Shown here in pieces: positions 11,656 to 23,496 of a DNA stretch of 64,000 bases. The stretch comes from Dactylorhiza incarnata (taxonomy: Eukaryota > Streptophyta > Magnoliopsida > Asparagales > Orchidaceae). The stretch's first letter is position 1; each line of letters opens with the position of its first letter. Where the stretch lies: positions 9,114,001-9,178,000 of the forward strand of contig JAWHQI010000064.1 of NCBI GenBank assembly GCA_033032865.1, given 5' to 3'. A program made the position numbers and the translations under genes. The notes beneath the pieces are model-generated. The model did not search any database and was not told the origin of the DNA. It saw only the letters and a program-made list of their open reading frames with translations.

Positions 11656-11800
11656 ATTGTAGGAGAGGTTGTTCTCCGAGTTGTAGGAGAGGTTGTTCTT
11701 CGAGTTGTAGGAGAAGTTTTCTCCGAGTTGTAAGAGAGGTTCTCTCTGAGTTTGTAGGAGTTTGACTCCGAGACTGTAGGATCGTTCTTGATCCGAGATT
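11656..11800 (+). repeat. Minisatellite in the transcribed part of the element B LTR
   Basis: About six degenerate units of roughly 25 bp built on GTTGTAGGAGAGGTTGTTCT, alternating TGTAGGAGA and TCTCCGAG halves. It lies downstream of the TATA box, so it would be in the RNA leader. It can fold as imperfect hairpins. It is repeated in the 3' LTR. Confidence 0.7.
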
Positions 11801-12016
11801 TAGTGAGTAGTCAAGTCTAGCTGTGGTGCTAGATTGGCGAGGCCGGCAGTGGAGTACCCAAGTTCGGGGAACCACTATAAATTCCTGGTGTTTTCTGTGG
11901 CTGTGATTTATTTTGTGTGCTGTGCTTTACGCTTATTTTTTAATTCCGCAAAAGACGTAGAGATCACCTATTCACCCCCCTCTAGGTGATTTAGGTAGGC
12001 AACTAGATACTTCAAT

Positions 12017-12028
12017 TGGTATCAGAGG
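12017..12028 (+). other. Primer binding site of element B
   Basis: TGGTATCAGAGG, 2 bases after the LTR end, complementary to initiator-Met tRNA. Confidence 0.9.
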
Positions 12029-12091
12029 TTCGCTGTTCGTTGCTAGGTTAACACCTTGAACAGGATCCATCCTTCTAGTTGCTAGCAAGCC

Positions 12092-14440
12092 ATGGACAGA
12101 GTCAAGGAATCCTCTCTGAAATTGCCCATCTGCACTAAGGCCAACTTTCCTATGTGGAAGGAAAGAGTCCGTTTTTATATGGAAGCTGCAGATCCCAGAA
12201 TCTTCCAAGTCGTGGAAGAAGGTCCCCATGTGCCAATGACCGCTTCGTCTACAAATCCTACTGTTCAGATACCTAAGAAAATGATGGATTTGACCAAGGA
12301 TGAGATATCTCTTGTTGCTCTTGACAAGAAGGCTAAAAACATAATTGCAAGTGCAGTGGACGATTCCATGTTGCAAAACTTAATCCATTGCAAATCAGCC
12401 AAAGAAATGTGGACATCCTTGATTGTTCTAATGGAAGGTACTGACGAAGTGAGAAAAGACAGAAGATCCCTACTCAATCAAGAGTATGAGGCTTTCAATC
12501 AGAGTAAGAAGGAGTGCATCGCTGATGCGTACGAGCGATTCTTCAAAATAGTCAATGGTCTGAGGAACTACGACAGGGAGTTCACAAACGGTGAACTAAA
12601 TGACAAATTCTTGCGTTCCCTAACGAAAGACTGGGATAGCAAAATTGTGGCCATTAGAGAGTTTGGAAAACTGCCAAGTCTAGAACCTCAGAATCTGTTC
12701 GGAAAGCTGTTGTCTCATGAATTACAAATGAACATCTGAAAATCTGAAGAGGATGTAAATCGAGCTTCAAGCAAAGAAAGAACCTTAGCTTTGAAGGCAG
12801 AGAATTCAAAGAAGAGCAAAGCAGTGATACCGATCAGAGAAAAGGAATCTGATATTGAAGAAGAATCGGAAGCCAGCTCCTCCTGTTCCGAATTGTCTGA
12901 TGGGGAGTTCTCTTTAATTTCCCGTCAGTTTAAGAAACTGCTGAACAAGTGGAGGCACATGAACAACAAGCCGTCTTCCTCGGATCATAAATATTCTCGT
13001 CGTGATGGCGAATATCACAGGAAGGGCTCAAGCAATAATGACAGGTATAAATCCAAACAGAACAAACACATTTCTTCTGACATTATTTGCTACTGTTGTA
13101 ATAAGCCAGGGCACATGATTGCTGAGTGTCCCTATAAGAAGAAAGAAGGTGGAAGGAAAGAAGACAAGAAATCCATCCACGGAAAGAAGAAATCAGATAG
13201 AAGCTTCGTCGCTAAGAAAGCCAAAACTCTGAGCGACAGTGACTCCGATGAGTCGAGTGATGAAGAAGAAGCTTACTTCGGCCTGATGGCCATGTCTGAT
13301 GATGAAGAAGCACCCCCGTACACCGGAAAGGTAAATGATCACACTATCCTATCTGATTCTGATTATGCTTCGGCTGAACAAAAGGATAACCTCTCAGACG
13401 AGGAATCTGAGCTCATGTCTCAATATACCAAAATGCTCCAAAGCTTTGACAAGTGCCGAAAGGTTGTCAAAACTCAGGGTAAGGAGATCATGGCTCTCAA
13501 GGAGGTGGAATCTAACTTGAGAAAAGAAGTTGAAGAACTTTCTTCTCTCAAAGAGGAAGTCCAAGCCTTGAAAGACAAGATCAAAAGCTCGGAAGAGACT
13601 CTTGCCCTGAGAGATCATTCGATAAATGTCTTGGAGGAACAGCTTGCGGCTGAGAAGAAGTTGGTTGAAGCATTCTCTCAACCTAAAACTGTTCTGCCAA
13701 TTATTGGTACTTTTACCACTAAGGCAAAAGGAAGCGATATAGGGCATGAAGCTAGTACTAGCAATTCTTCAAAAAATACAATTGCTAAGAAGAATGGTCT
13801 GGTTGCTAAGAAAGCTACTACCAAAGAAAAAGGGAAAGCTCATCAAGAGCCTGTAGCATTCAAGAGAGTCATATTCCCTACGAATGCTTATGATATGGAG
13901 AGTTCATATGGTCATTTCACACGACCAATTCCTTTTTCACCTGTGAATGATCATAAGGAATGGGCTCCTCCCCGAAACTTTGGTGATAGTGCTTTTCAAG
14001 CACCCTATCAAGAGATTAATCGGAAAGGGTACGGTCCATTTGTTCATGGTCCGAGCGCTAAGAAAGCACCAAAAGTGAATGTTGTTGCACCAAAGAAAGC
14101 ACCAAAAGTGAATGTTGTTGCACCAAAGCCGAAGAAGACAATACCACCTTGTGTGTGTTGCCCCCATGAGGCACCCTCATCTAAAAGGGCTGCTCCTGCA
14201 AGAGATAACGTTCAAAAAGTTGAGCAGGAAAGTGTAAAAAGAAGGTACAACAAATTCGACTGTTGGTGCTGCGGCAAAATTGGTCACTATGCCGCTGATT
14301 GTTGGTTTAATACAACGTATACTAGGAGACCACAAGTGAATGTTGCAAGGCAGACCACTCGCAATGTTAACATTCATCGTGGTGCTCAACTGACACGGGA
14401 CCAAGGACCCAAATCTATTTGGGCTCCTAAGGCGAAATGA
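12092..14440 (+). pseudogene. gag of element B, one in-frame stop
   Basis: ATG at 12092 is 63 bases after the primer site. One frame runs to 14440, broken only by a TGA at 12737-12739. The first 215 residues are the copia gag domain (FPMWKERVRFYMEA; LKTKD-type helical region). An acidic, serine-rich stretch follows, then a CCHC knuckle (CYCCNKPGHMIAEC), a predicted coiled coil at about 13420-13680, and a second knuckle (CWCCGKIGHYAADC) near 14265. The frame ends at GPKSIWAPKAK, a motif shared with A. About 780 residues is long for copia gag but usual for the SIRE group. There is a short direct repeat around 14062-14130 (KKAPKVNVVAP twice). Confidence 0.9.
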
Positions 14441-14453
14441 TTTGTTTTTGCAG
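14441..14453 (+). other. Splice-acceptor-like tract at the gag-pol boundary of element B
   Basis: TTTGTTTTTGCAG follows the gag stop directly, where the pol frame opens. The same position in A (minus, near 39785) reads CTCCTTTTTGCAG and in C (about 26744-26758) ends TCATCTTTGTAG. It resembles a plant 3' splice site. Use as such is not proven. Confidence 0.4.
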
Positions 14454-17400
14454 GTATGTCCAAAGGCCAATAAAAATCCTATCTGGTACTTGGACAGTGG
14501 ATGCTCTCGGCATATGACCGGGACAAGAAGCCTTTTGCAAAACTACATTCCAGTTGCGAACGGTCCAAAAGTTATCTTTGGCGGTTCAGACAGAGGAATA
14601 ACTAAAGGCTATGGTATGATTTCTAATGGCAATGTATCGTTTTCCGATGTAGCTTATGTGGAAGGATTACAACATAATCTGATAAGCATAAGTCAACTTT
14701 GTGATAAAGGATACATTGTTGATTTTCATAAAGATAAATGTTTGATAAAGTCGGCTGAAAATCATGAAACGATTTTATCAGGCATTCGCTGTAGAAACAT
14801 ATTTTGTTTAAATTTTCTTTGTATATCATCTTCTACACCAGTATGTCTTTTGGCAAAAGATAGTGCATCTCTTGTTGACCAATGGCACAAGAGATTAGCA
14901 CATATAAATCTCAAAACTATTAATAAATTGTTTTCTCAAAACTTAGTGCGAGATGCACCAGATGTAAAGTGCATTAAAGATAGACCTTGTCATGTATGTG
15001 TAAAAGGCAAGCAAACAAGAGCTACCTTTAAGAGCATTATTGGCAAAGATTCAACCAGGTGTCTATACCTGCTCCATATGGATTTGTTTGGTCCTTTGCA
15101 AATTAGAAGTTTAGGAGGAAAATCTTACACATTGGTTATTGTAGATGATTACTCTCATTTTGCCTGGGTATTCTTTCTGAAACACAAGTCAGATACCTTT
15201 GACACTTTCACTAGTTTTGTCAGGCAAGTCCAGAATGAATTTAACTGATCGGTGGTCAAAATCAGAAGTGACCATGGTACAGAATTTGAATCTGGAGCCA
15301 TGACAGAATTCTGTGAAAGCCTCGGTATCTTTCATGAGTTTTCCTCTCCTCGAACTCCACAACAAAATGGAGTAGCTGAGAGAAAGAATAGATCACTCAT
15401 TGAGGCTTGCAGAACCATGTTGAGTGACTCTTCACTACCTGAATATTTCTGGGCTGAAGCTGTCAATACTGCATGCCATGTGCAAAACAGAGCACTCATA
15501 AACAAAAACCATGAAAAGACTCCTTATGAACTTCTAAAAGGCAAGAAACCGACCATTTCTTATTTTCGAATCTTTGGTAGTAAATGCTTTGTGCTAAACA
15601 ATGGAAAGCATTACAAAACTAAGTTTAGTGAAAAGAGCTTTGAAGGTATTTTTGTAGGATATAGTAGCCATAGTAGGGCATATAGAGTTTTTAATAAGAA
15701 AACCCTGGTGGTAGAAGAATCTATTAATGTTGTATTTGATGAGACGAGCATGCTTCAAGGCAGCTCCTCTAGCATTTCTTCTGTAGACACAGGTTCAAAG
15801 CTACAGGACTTAAGCTTGGATCAGCCAGTTGAAGAAAATTCTCAACACTTCATCAAGATTCCCCCAATAACTACCTATGAAGAAGATCATCCTGATGAAG
15901 AGCCAATCCAAGTGGAGGAAGATACTCCAACAGTAGAAGAAACTCCTATTGGTTCAAATCATGCTAGGAACCTCGGGCTACGACACATGAGGGATCATCC
16001 AGTTGATCAAATCATAGGAGATCCTCATGAAGGAATAAGAACAAGACGAGGTACCATTAACGAGAATATGCATTTAAGTTTTCTTTCGCAGGTCGAACCA
16101 AAGAAATTCCAAGAGGCAAATGAAGATCCATCCTGGATAATTGCGCGCTATGGAAGAAGAATTAAATCAGTTCAAACGCTGTAAGGTATGGACACTTGTT
16201 CCAAAACCCAAGGACAAAAATGTCATTGGAACAAAGTGGGTGTATAGAAACAAGCTGGATGAAGAAGGAACAATCATAAAGAACAAAGCCAGACTTGTAG
16301 CTAAAGGATACATACAAGAGGAAGGTATCGACTTCGATCAGACGTACGCTCCAGTAGCAAGGTTCGAAGCGATCAGACTATTCCTTGCTTATGCTGCTTT
16401 CAAGGGTTTCACCGTATATCAAATGGATGTCAAATCCGCTTTCCTAAACGGAGACATTAAAGAGGAAGTATACGTTGAACAACCCTCAGGTTTTGTTAAT
16501 CCTGATCATCCCAATCATGTTTATTTATTACAAAAAGCTTTATATGGTTTGAAACAAGCTCCTCGAGCTTGGTATGAGACACTGTCTAACTTCCTTCTTG
16601 AGAACAAGTTCACAAGAGGAAAGATAGATAAGACATTATTTCTTAGGGAAGTAAAAGGCAAGATTCTGCTAGTGCAAATCTATGTCGATGACATCATATT
16701 TGGCTCTACGGATGATAACCTCTGCAAAAAGTTTTCTAAACTGATGCAAGGGAAATTTGAAATGAGTAGTATGGGTGAGCTGAAATATTTCTTAGGACTT
16801 CAAGTGAAACAGTCTGAAGATGGAATCTTCATTTCTCAGACGAAGTTCACTAAGGAGTTGATTAAGAAATTTGGAATGGAGAGTGCAACCTCTATGAGGA
16901 CTCCAATGAGCTCAGCTACGTCTCTGGACAAGGATGAGAAAGGGAAACCTTTTGATGAAACCAAGTACAGAAGCATAATTGGCTCCTTGCTCTACCTTAC
17001 TGCCAGTAGACCTGATATAATGTTCTCTACATGTGTATGTGCTAGATATCAGGTGAACTCTAAGGAATCCCACTATACTGCTGCAAAGCGAATTTTGAGA
17101 TACCTTAAAGGCACACCAAATCTTGGCTTATGGTACCCAAGAAGTAATGATAGCGAACTAATTGGTTTTTCAGATGCAGACTTTGCAGGTAGCAAAGATG
17201 ACAGGAAAAGCACTTCTGGGACGTGTCAATTCCTCGGAAGGAGACTTATTTCCTGGAGTAGCAAGAAGCAGAATTGTGTTGCAATATCAACCGCCGAGTC
17301 AGAATACATTTCTGCTGGCAGTTGTTGCGCACAACTTCTATGGATAAGAAATCAACTTCAAGACTACAACATGAAGATCAAAGACATTCCCATATTTTGC

Positions 17401-17625
17401 GACTCTTCCAGTGCAATTGCTATCGCAAATAATCCAGTCTCTCACAGTCGGACAAAGCACATCGAGCTACGATATCACTTTATCCGGGAGCATGTGGAGA
17501 GAGGTGATATAAATCTAAGTTATGTCCCCACGGATAAACAAGTTGCTGACATATTCACGAAGCCACTGGATGAGACTAAGTTCTCCTTCTTCAAGACGGA
17601 ACTTGGAATGCTCAACATGGAGTAA
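14442..17625 (+). pseudogene. pol of element B (protease, integrase, RT, RNase H)
   Basis: Copia order. Protease with [13 protein letters not shown] at about 14480. Integrase zinc region (WHKRLAHINLKTI ... CHVCVKGKQ), then the DDE core (MDLFGPLQ, VDDYSHFAW, RSDHGTEFES, SPRTPQQNGVAERKNR). RT with [26 protein letters not shown] and catalytic YVDDIIFGS. RNase H with [16 protein letters not shown] and [12 protein letters not shown]. Breaks: TGA at 15246-15248 inside the integrase core, and a frameshift near 16140 between integrase and RT. From 16141 the RT/RNase H frame is open to its natural stop at 17625. It is closely related to the pol of element A. Confidence 0.93.
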
Positions 17626-17700
17626 TGATCAAGTCAAGTAAAACCATGAAGACATGAAGATTACAAAAATTCAGAGCTTTTTCTGAAAACTTCAGGCATG

Positions 17701-17940
17701 TCTCGAGAACTACATGTTGTCTCGGTAACTATCTGTTTTCTCGACAACTCAAGTCACTTTAAAGTCTCGAAATCCAAATAATTTCTGGGATTTCTCGAGA
17801 CAAGCTAGTTCTCTCGAGACAAGTTCAAGATCTCGAGATATGGTGATGTCTCGAGATATGGGTTATCTCCCGAGACATCAATGAAGGAAATAACCTGTTG
17901 AAACTCTTGAGTTCTCGAGACATACCAGATGTCTCGAGAC
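17701..17940 (+). repeat. Second TCTCGAGA array of element B, between pol and the env-like gene
   Basis: About eleven copies of TCTCGAGA or close variants lie in 240 bp of non-coding spacer (17626-18202). It is the same palindrome as in the LTR U3 of this element, although the surrounding sequence is different. It is followed after 93 bp by a TATA-like run. Confidence 0.85.
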
Positions 17941-18032
17941 ATAGTTTTCTTTAAGAATTCCAAACGTCAGGTACGCGCTATTTCCACTTTTAATTTTCTT
18001 CAAAATGTCATTTTAACGTCAAATCAAAATCA

Positions 18033-18045
18033 TATATATATATAA
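18033..18045 (+). promoter_or_regulatory. TATA-like box upstream of the env-like gene of element B
   Basis: TATATATATATAAG lies about 94 bp after the TCTCGAGA array and about 165 bp before the env-like ATG. The array-then-TATA layout mimics the LTR promoter. It could also be a simple AT repeat. Confidence 0.45.
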
Positions 18046-18202
18046 GAAATCGAAAACTTGATGTTCACGAAATCAATTTCCGAGTTCTCCCCGACCTTTC
18101 GACTTTCTCTCGAGCGGCGACGGTTAGCGACAGGTCTCAATGCTCTCGGTGGCTCTCGATACTTCATCTTCTCCATTCGACAGTTCTCCATATCTTGCTT
18201 CA

Positions 18203-20509
18203 ATGGCTCCTTCTTCTCATCCAAAGATCGGCGTCGGCAGTGAAGTCATTCGCTCAGGAATCACCGGTTTATCCGAGGATTTCAAAAATCTTTTCTGTAT
18301 GCTTGATGCCGCTGGTCTTTCATTCGTTCTGGAACATCCTTGCCGCGTGCTATTTGATGAGGTTGAAGAATTCTTTATCAACGTGAAACCTATTAAGGAA
18401 GGAAGAATGTTGATCTCTTTTGTCAAGGGTATCAAAATCAAAGTCTCTCCAAAGACTCTCACTAAGTATTTGCAGATGTCTGAAATAGAAGCTGAAGAAG
18501 ATCTAGATGACAATGACTGGTTGAGAACAGCAAGATACTGTGGTCTGGACTCAGATTTTTCTGCAGTTAAGAGGCATAAGATGAATGATGCAGGGAAGCT
18601 CCTGGTGGACATAATCTTGAAAGTTCTATTCTGCAAGACAGGCACACAAGGGCATGTGTCTGAAGAGACTTTTCTGTTGATGGCTGGAATCGTGTCAGGG
18701 AAAAAGAGAGATTGGGCCTCAATCTTATTCTCCAATATCAAAGCCTGTATTAATTCTCCAAAATTTGCACGGATCATCTCATTGTTCCTGAATCAGTTCA
18801 ATCCTGCTATTTTTGACATGTCTAAAGGTACAGTCATCCACCATCTTAAGAAGATCGATGTCATCTCAATGCAGAGATGGGACATTCGAATAAAGAAGCT
18901 GGGAATGGCTAGTGCTCCTTCTGAGGGGGAGACTCATCAGTCTGCAGCTGCAAGTGAAGCAGAAATTCCTCCTCCTCGGATTCGTTCTAAAGCTTCAAGT
19001 CGTGCCAAGCTGCCAATCCGTTCTAAAGCAAAAGGTCAGTCCTCATCAGCTCCAACAGAACTCGTTCCATCAGTGACACAGTCAGATCCGTCAGATACTA
19101 TCCCATCACCCTCACCTGTTCACACTCCAGATTCAGTTCCACCACCACCTCCTTCTCCATCAGTTATTGAAGCAGAAACTTCGTTAGCGAATGAGATAGT
19201 TTCAGCTATTCTGAAGAATATTCAACAAGAAATATCTGAAGGGCACAGTCCCAGTGGCCAACAGGCAGGGTCTGGTGCTGATTTTGTTTTTGAAGATGAT
19301 GATGATATGTCAGTTCATGAATTAGCACCTCCCCTAGTACATGTTGAGGGGGAGTCAGAGCTTGACACAACCAAGAATGCTCCAGATGAGCTAGGTTGTG
19401 CAGAAGATAATAAGGTTTCTTCTCTTGAGATTGAAGAAATCCCTGATGATGCTCCTGGTGCTGCCCCTGCTGCTACTCTTCCATCCTTTCATCCTTCCCC
19501 TCCAATCCATGATGCAGATTCTCTTCTGGGCAAGATTGAAGCTATGCTCAAGAAGCAAAGTGAACAGTTTGAGAACTCCTTGACAACTGTTCATAGGAAG
19601 ATTGCCTCAGTTGAAAGTGATCTTGGTAGGGAGTTAGCCAAAATCAAATCAAATTATGAAAATCTCTCTGATTTGATGAGTCTAGGGAGCAAGGAAATTG
19701 AACATGCAACAGAAGGTGTAGGCACAGTGTTGAAATAGACTGTAATAGTAACCCAACTTCAACAATCGATGAGTAATGATGCAGAAGCTAACACCTTCAG
19801 AGTTGTTGATGAGGTGGGCCATTTCAAAGATGATATTCTCCAAACCCTATCTGTAGAAGTCAGAAAGGGGGAGGAAAATATAGTAGCTCAAATGACAGAC
19901 TTGATTGAAAGCTCCGTATCTGCTCTTCAAAGCTCATGGAATTCTCAGTTTGAGCAGTTCTCTTCCAGGATGCTGAAGCAAGTTGCTGATATTAATGCTT
20001 ATTCCTTCAAAACAGCAACGTGGCTTCATAATCAGATTTTTCCTGAGTTAGCAATTGATCCAGATGTTCCTGTTCCTCAGTTTTCTCCAAGGCCAGAAGA
20101 ACTACTTGGGAATGCTCCTATTATTGAAGAACAATCAGATAGGGCTGGGACCAAAAGAAAAAGAATGTTTGGTGAAGGTCCTTCTGCTAGTCGATCTGTT
20201 CCAAGTTCTAGCTCTACAGGTCAGTGCAAAGCTAAGGTTGAGAAGAGTTTTCCAGAAATCTAGAGCCCAGTCTCAAAAGACATTATTCTTGAAACCTATA
20301 AGTTAGTTCATAAAGGTAAAATGAATAGATCTGAATGCTACAGCTCTCAAGAATGGGAAAAACATGAGACAGCTCAAAGGAAGAGAAGGATTCATTTCAG
20401 GGCTTTTGGATATAATAATGCTGATGCTCCGGATCCACCTCTGTTTTACCATCCCAAGCCTCATGCTTATTTCTCAAGACAAGAAGAAAAGATGAAAAGA
20501 AGATCTTGA
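18203..20509 (+). pseudogene. env-like gene of element B, two in-frame stops, no introns
   Basis: The start was chosen at the ATG at 18203 (MAPSSHPK), which aligns with the MAPKSS start in A. The frame is also open upstream to 18140. One frame runs about 769 codons, broken by TAG at 19736-19738 and 20261-20263. The N-terminal 230 residues resemble the plant transposon-protein domain also seen in A. Then come a proline, serine and acid-rich linker, long coiled-coil-like stretches, and a C-terminal tail (SQEWEKH, HPKPHAYFSRQEEK) shared with A and D. No clear signal peptide or transmembrane segment is seen. Unlike A and D it reads through the linker without introns. Function unknown. Confidence 0.8.
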
Positions 20510-20718
20510 AGGATATTGCTGATGCTGTCAAGACATATTCTGTTTTAGTTCTGATTTTGTTGAACATCAAGTCTTCTTAACAATTCAATTTAGACATATA
20601 TATATATAATTGTTGATTTGATGTTTTCTACTTATTCATTTTCATATCTTTGTGTAGTGTAGCATATTTGTTCTATATTGTTGTAATTCAACTTAGTATA
20701 TAGGGTTCTGACTTCTAC

Positions 20719-20732
20719 AAATAGGGGGAGAT
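20719..20732 (+). other. Polypurine tract of element B
   Basis: AAATAGGGGGAGAT directly before the 3' LTR. The stretch 20510-20718 is AT-rich without a gene. Confidence 0.85.
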
Positions 20733-22125
20733 TGTTGGAAATTGTAATCACAATTACCTTGATTTGTGAGAAGTCACCCTTAAACTAAGATTGAATTGCA
20801 TTTGTATTTGATATGCTTTTCCAGTATTGTCTTGCAGATTATCATTGCTAAGTGTAACTCAATGTCAGGTCACAATGGGTCTGCAAACACAGTTTCATAC
20901 AATGTAATTCTTCATTATATGAAACATGGTGATGACTCATGTGTGATCTCTCTATTGGGGTACACTTCATTTTCAAGACTATTGAAGACTTTGGAGTGCG
21001 GTTGCAGCAAGTGTTCAAGAGTAGACAAGAAAATTGTTGAAAACAATTTTCCTAAGGACATGTCTCGAGAGATCAAGTATGTCTCGAGAGTTCTGACATG
21101 TCTCGAGAGGCAAGTTCTTTGGATCTCGGTATTTCTGTTCTTGATGTCTCGAGAGATCAAGCATGTCTCGAAAGACCTTATGTCTGAAATCTTTGTAATG
21201 TCTCGAGAGATCATCAAGTTCTCGAGACATCTCCTTCCTGCTCTCTTTGCTTCATATTTCGGGAGATCCCTCATGTCTCGAGAGAACCCTTATGTCTCGA
21301 GAATTCTGTTCGAAATATTATCCAACTTGTTTTCTCTGTTCTTGTCGTTTCGTAAACGCTTTCTCCCGATCCTAACGGCTATATTGAGTGCATTTAAGGT
21401 CGGTTTATCCCTTAATTGCTTCCCTCTATATATAGGATCGCTCTTGAGTTATTAACAACAAGTTTTCAAATCGTTCTCAAACCCTAATTTCTCTCCCGAT
21501 CAAAAAGAACGAGAAAAGCGCCGCCTCGCCGTCGTCTACGATTGGAGATCGATCTACTCATTGGAGTTGCCGATTTCTATCAAGAAGGATTCGATTGATC
21601 CGTGTTCTGATTCTACAATCTCTATTGGTTCGTTTCGGATTGCCAAAGACAGATTTGAAGGATCGTTGTTCTTCCTCATTGTTCTCAAAAGCTATTCAAG
21701 AAGAAGGAAGAAAACGCCTTTGTTATTCAGATCTGGTATCTCATTGTTCAAAATCTTTTATCATCTATTGTAGGAGAGGTTGTTCTCCGAGTTGTAGGAG
21801 AGGTTGTTCTTCGAGTTGTAGGAGAAGTTTTCTCCGAGTTGTAAGAGAGGTTCTCTCTGAGTTTGTAGGAGTTTGACTCCGAGACTGTAGGATCATTCTT
21901 GATCCGAGATTTAGTGAGTAGTCAAGTCTAGCTGTGGTGCTAGATTGGCGAGGCCGGCAGTGGAGTACCCAAGTTCGGGGAACCACTATAAATTCCTGGT
22001 GTTTTCTGTGGCTGTGATTTATTTTGTGTGCTGTGCTTTCCGCTTATTTTTTAATTCCGCAAAAGACATAGAGATCACCTATTCACCCCCCTCTAGGTGA
22101 TTTAGGTAGGCAACTAGATACTTCA
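20733..22125 (+). repeat. 3' LTR of element B
   Basis: Same length as the 5' LTR (1393 bp), with about 10 single-base differences, several of them at CG sites. Followed by TACCC, the target duplication. Confidence 0.95.
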
Positions 22126-23058
22126 TACCCGAAGTTGTGGGTGGATTCGAAGATCGGCCACTACCGCCCGGCGCTAGTGCTAGCTCCGGCGGTAGCTCCC
22201 AGGGAACTGGTTGTGGAGGTGTGAAACCACCTTTCATTATTCGGGCCGAGGTGAAGTTGTACCCGCATGGCGACGTTTGATTCCGACGATTTGAGCATGG
22301 GCAAAGCTGAACCAAACCCGCTCCCATACCGAATCGGTGAAGAGGTAGCTCCTCGGTGCACCGTATGATGTTGGGATTGGTCCGTAAGGCAAGTTGGTCT
22401 TGACGGTCAAAGCTCATGCGAACTCTTTGTTTAAGGAGTTGTTAAGTGTATCTCGGAGAGTACACCGTGAGAGTGCCTTGAGAGCATGAAATGTGTGGCC
22501 GTGCGTGCCCACGTTGGTGTTGATTGCTTGTACATGTGTTGTTTGAATGTACCTTGACAATCTATGCCTATTACTGTATGCCTGCAGGGAAGGAGTACCA
22601 CCACCCCGGCTTTAGGGGTGGGGTCGTTATAATTTTGGTCAGCTTTAGCTGACCGGTTATCTGTTTGCCACGTTTTGGTGGATCGTTGTTGCAGGTGCAG
22701 GTGAGCCAAGCGGGAAATAGCGGGCGGTGGCCCTTTTGCTGTGTTGGCCCTCGAAGGCCAGCCTCTTTTCTGCTTTTCATGTATTGTCGGCCTGCGTGCC
22801 GATGTATGTTTTTGGGGTTGTGTACTTTTTGGAAAGTAAGGCCTTAAGGCCGTAACTCTACACTTTATTGTTTCATTCCTGTGATAGTGGACTATTCTAA
22901 AAGAAATGTTAAATCTTTATGCTTCCGCTTATGTTTGGTATACTCTGGTGTAGTTCTTTTCTGTATATCTCCTTTTAACGCCTAGCTAGTGTGGTTAGTA
23001 TAGCGTGGGGTCCCGGCCGGACCTACTGTTATATTATTCGTACTGGAAGGGTGTTACA
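22126..23058 (+). repeat. 3' LTR of element G, second part
   Basis: It resumes the match to the 5' LTR of G at TACCCGAAGTTGTGGG and ends GTTACA at 23058, followed by CTTGA. Together with 9809-10621 it makes a complete LTR. Confidence 0.92.
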
Positions 23059-23063
23059 CTTGA

Positions 23064-23346
23064 CATATGTCATGTCCTGTTCAGACAACTGGAGGGGTTT
23101 GTACATAGATCATAGAATGGTATTCTGAGAAATTACAGATTTTTCAGCCAGATCAAACCATTTGGACATTTGTTTGTTGAGTATTTCAGTGTTTTCCTTT
23201 ATTTCCTTGACCTCAGACATGACTTCAGCTTTCACATTTTTGATGGACTGATCCATATATTCCCTTACTGAGGTAACTGATTTATCTAGATTAGTTTGCA
23301 TGGAGGTGAGATGAGATTGAAGCAGAAGGTTTATGGCACTGATAAG
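23064..23346 (-). pseudogene. env-like gene of element A, middle segment
   Basis: This short strip of A lies between elements G and C. On the minus strand it encodes a coiled-coil-like stretch (ENTEILNKQMSKWFDL) matching the element D protein around 45640 (LLQMTRWFEM). A TGA at 23110-23112 interrupts it. Skipping the inserts and one copy of each target duplication, the frame is continuous with 34352 upstream and 3109 downstream. Confidence 0.85.
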
Positions 23347-23496
23347 TGTTGGAGCATGCGTTCCGCACTCGTCCGATTTGAGAATAACAAATCCCGAATG
23401 TATTTGATCCTATTTTGATTAATGATGTGTAGATAACAGGTGCAAGAATAACATGTTTGCAATTGGAGCAAAATACCGATTTTCCAGAAATTGGAG

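Larger units (their letters stand above)
10622..12014 (+). repeat. 5' LTR of element B
   Basis: TGTTGGAAATTG to ACTTCA. It contains the TCTCGAGA array (10952-11191), a TATA box (11316-11325), a minisatellite after the TATA box (11656-11800), and the TTCACCCCCCTCTAGG motif near 11971 that SIRE-type LTRs here share. Confidence 0.95.
10622..22125 (+). mobile_element. Element B: SIRE-like Ty1/copia retrotransposon with env-like gene
   Basis: Complete element of 11,504 bp with 1393-bp LTRs (10622-12014, 20733-22125), TACCC target duplications (10617-10621, 22126-22130), a Met primer site, gag, pol in copia order (protease, integrase, RT, RNase H), env-like gene and polypurine tract. By eye the LTRs differ at about 10 sites (roughly 0.7 percent), so it is a fairly recent insertion. 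It cannot work alone: gag, pol and the env-like gene have nonsense codons and pol has a frameshift. Confidence 0.95.
3110..23058 (+). mobile_element. Element G: chromovirus-like Ty3/gypsy retrotransposon
   Basis: LTRs start TGTAACACCCC and end GTTACA, flanked by a perfect CTTGA duplication at 3105-3109 and 23059-23063. Internal order is primer site, gag, protease, RT, RNase H, integrase with a chromodomain-like tail, polypurine tract, which is the Ty3/gypsy order. The 3' LTR is split at 10621/22126 by element B. Long LTRs (about 1.7 kb) and the C-terminal VRWNN...SWERE motif suggest the Tekay/Del group of chromoviruses. That lineage call is inference. All genes are broken. Confidence 0.92.

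Noticed and set aside
18140..18202. Upstream start for the env-like gene of B
   Set aside because: The frame is open from 18140, but the ATG at 18203 (MAPSS) aligns with the start in element A (MAPKSS), so the longer N-terminus is probably untranslated.
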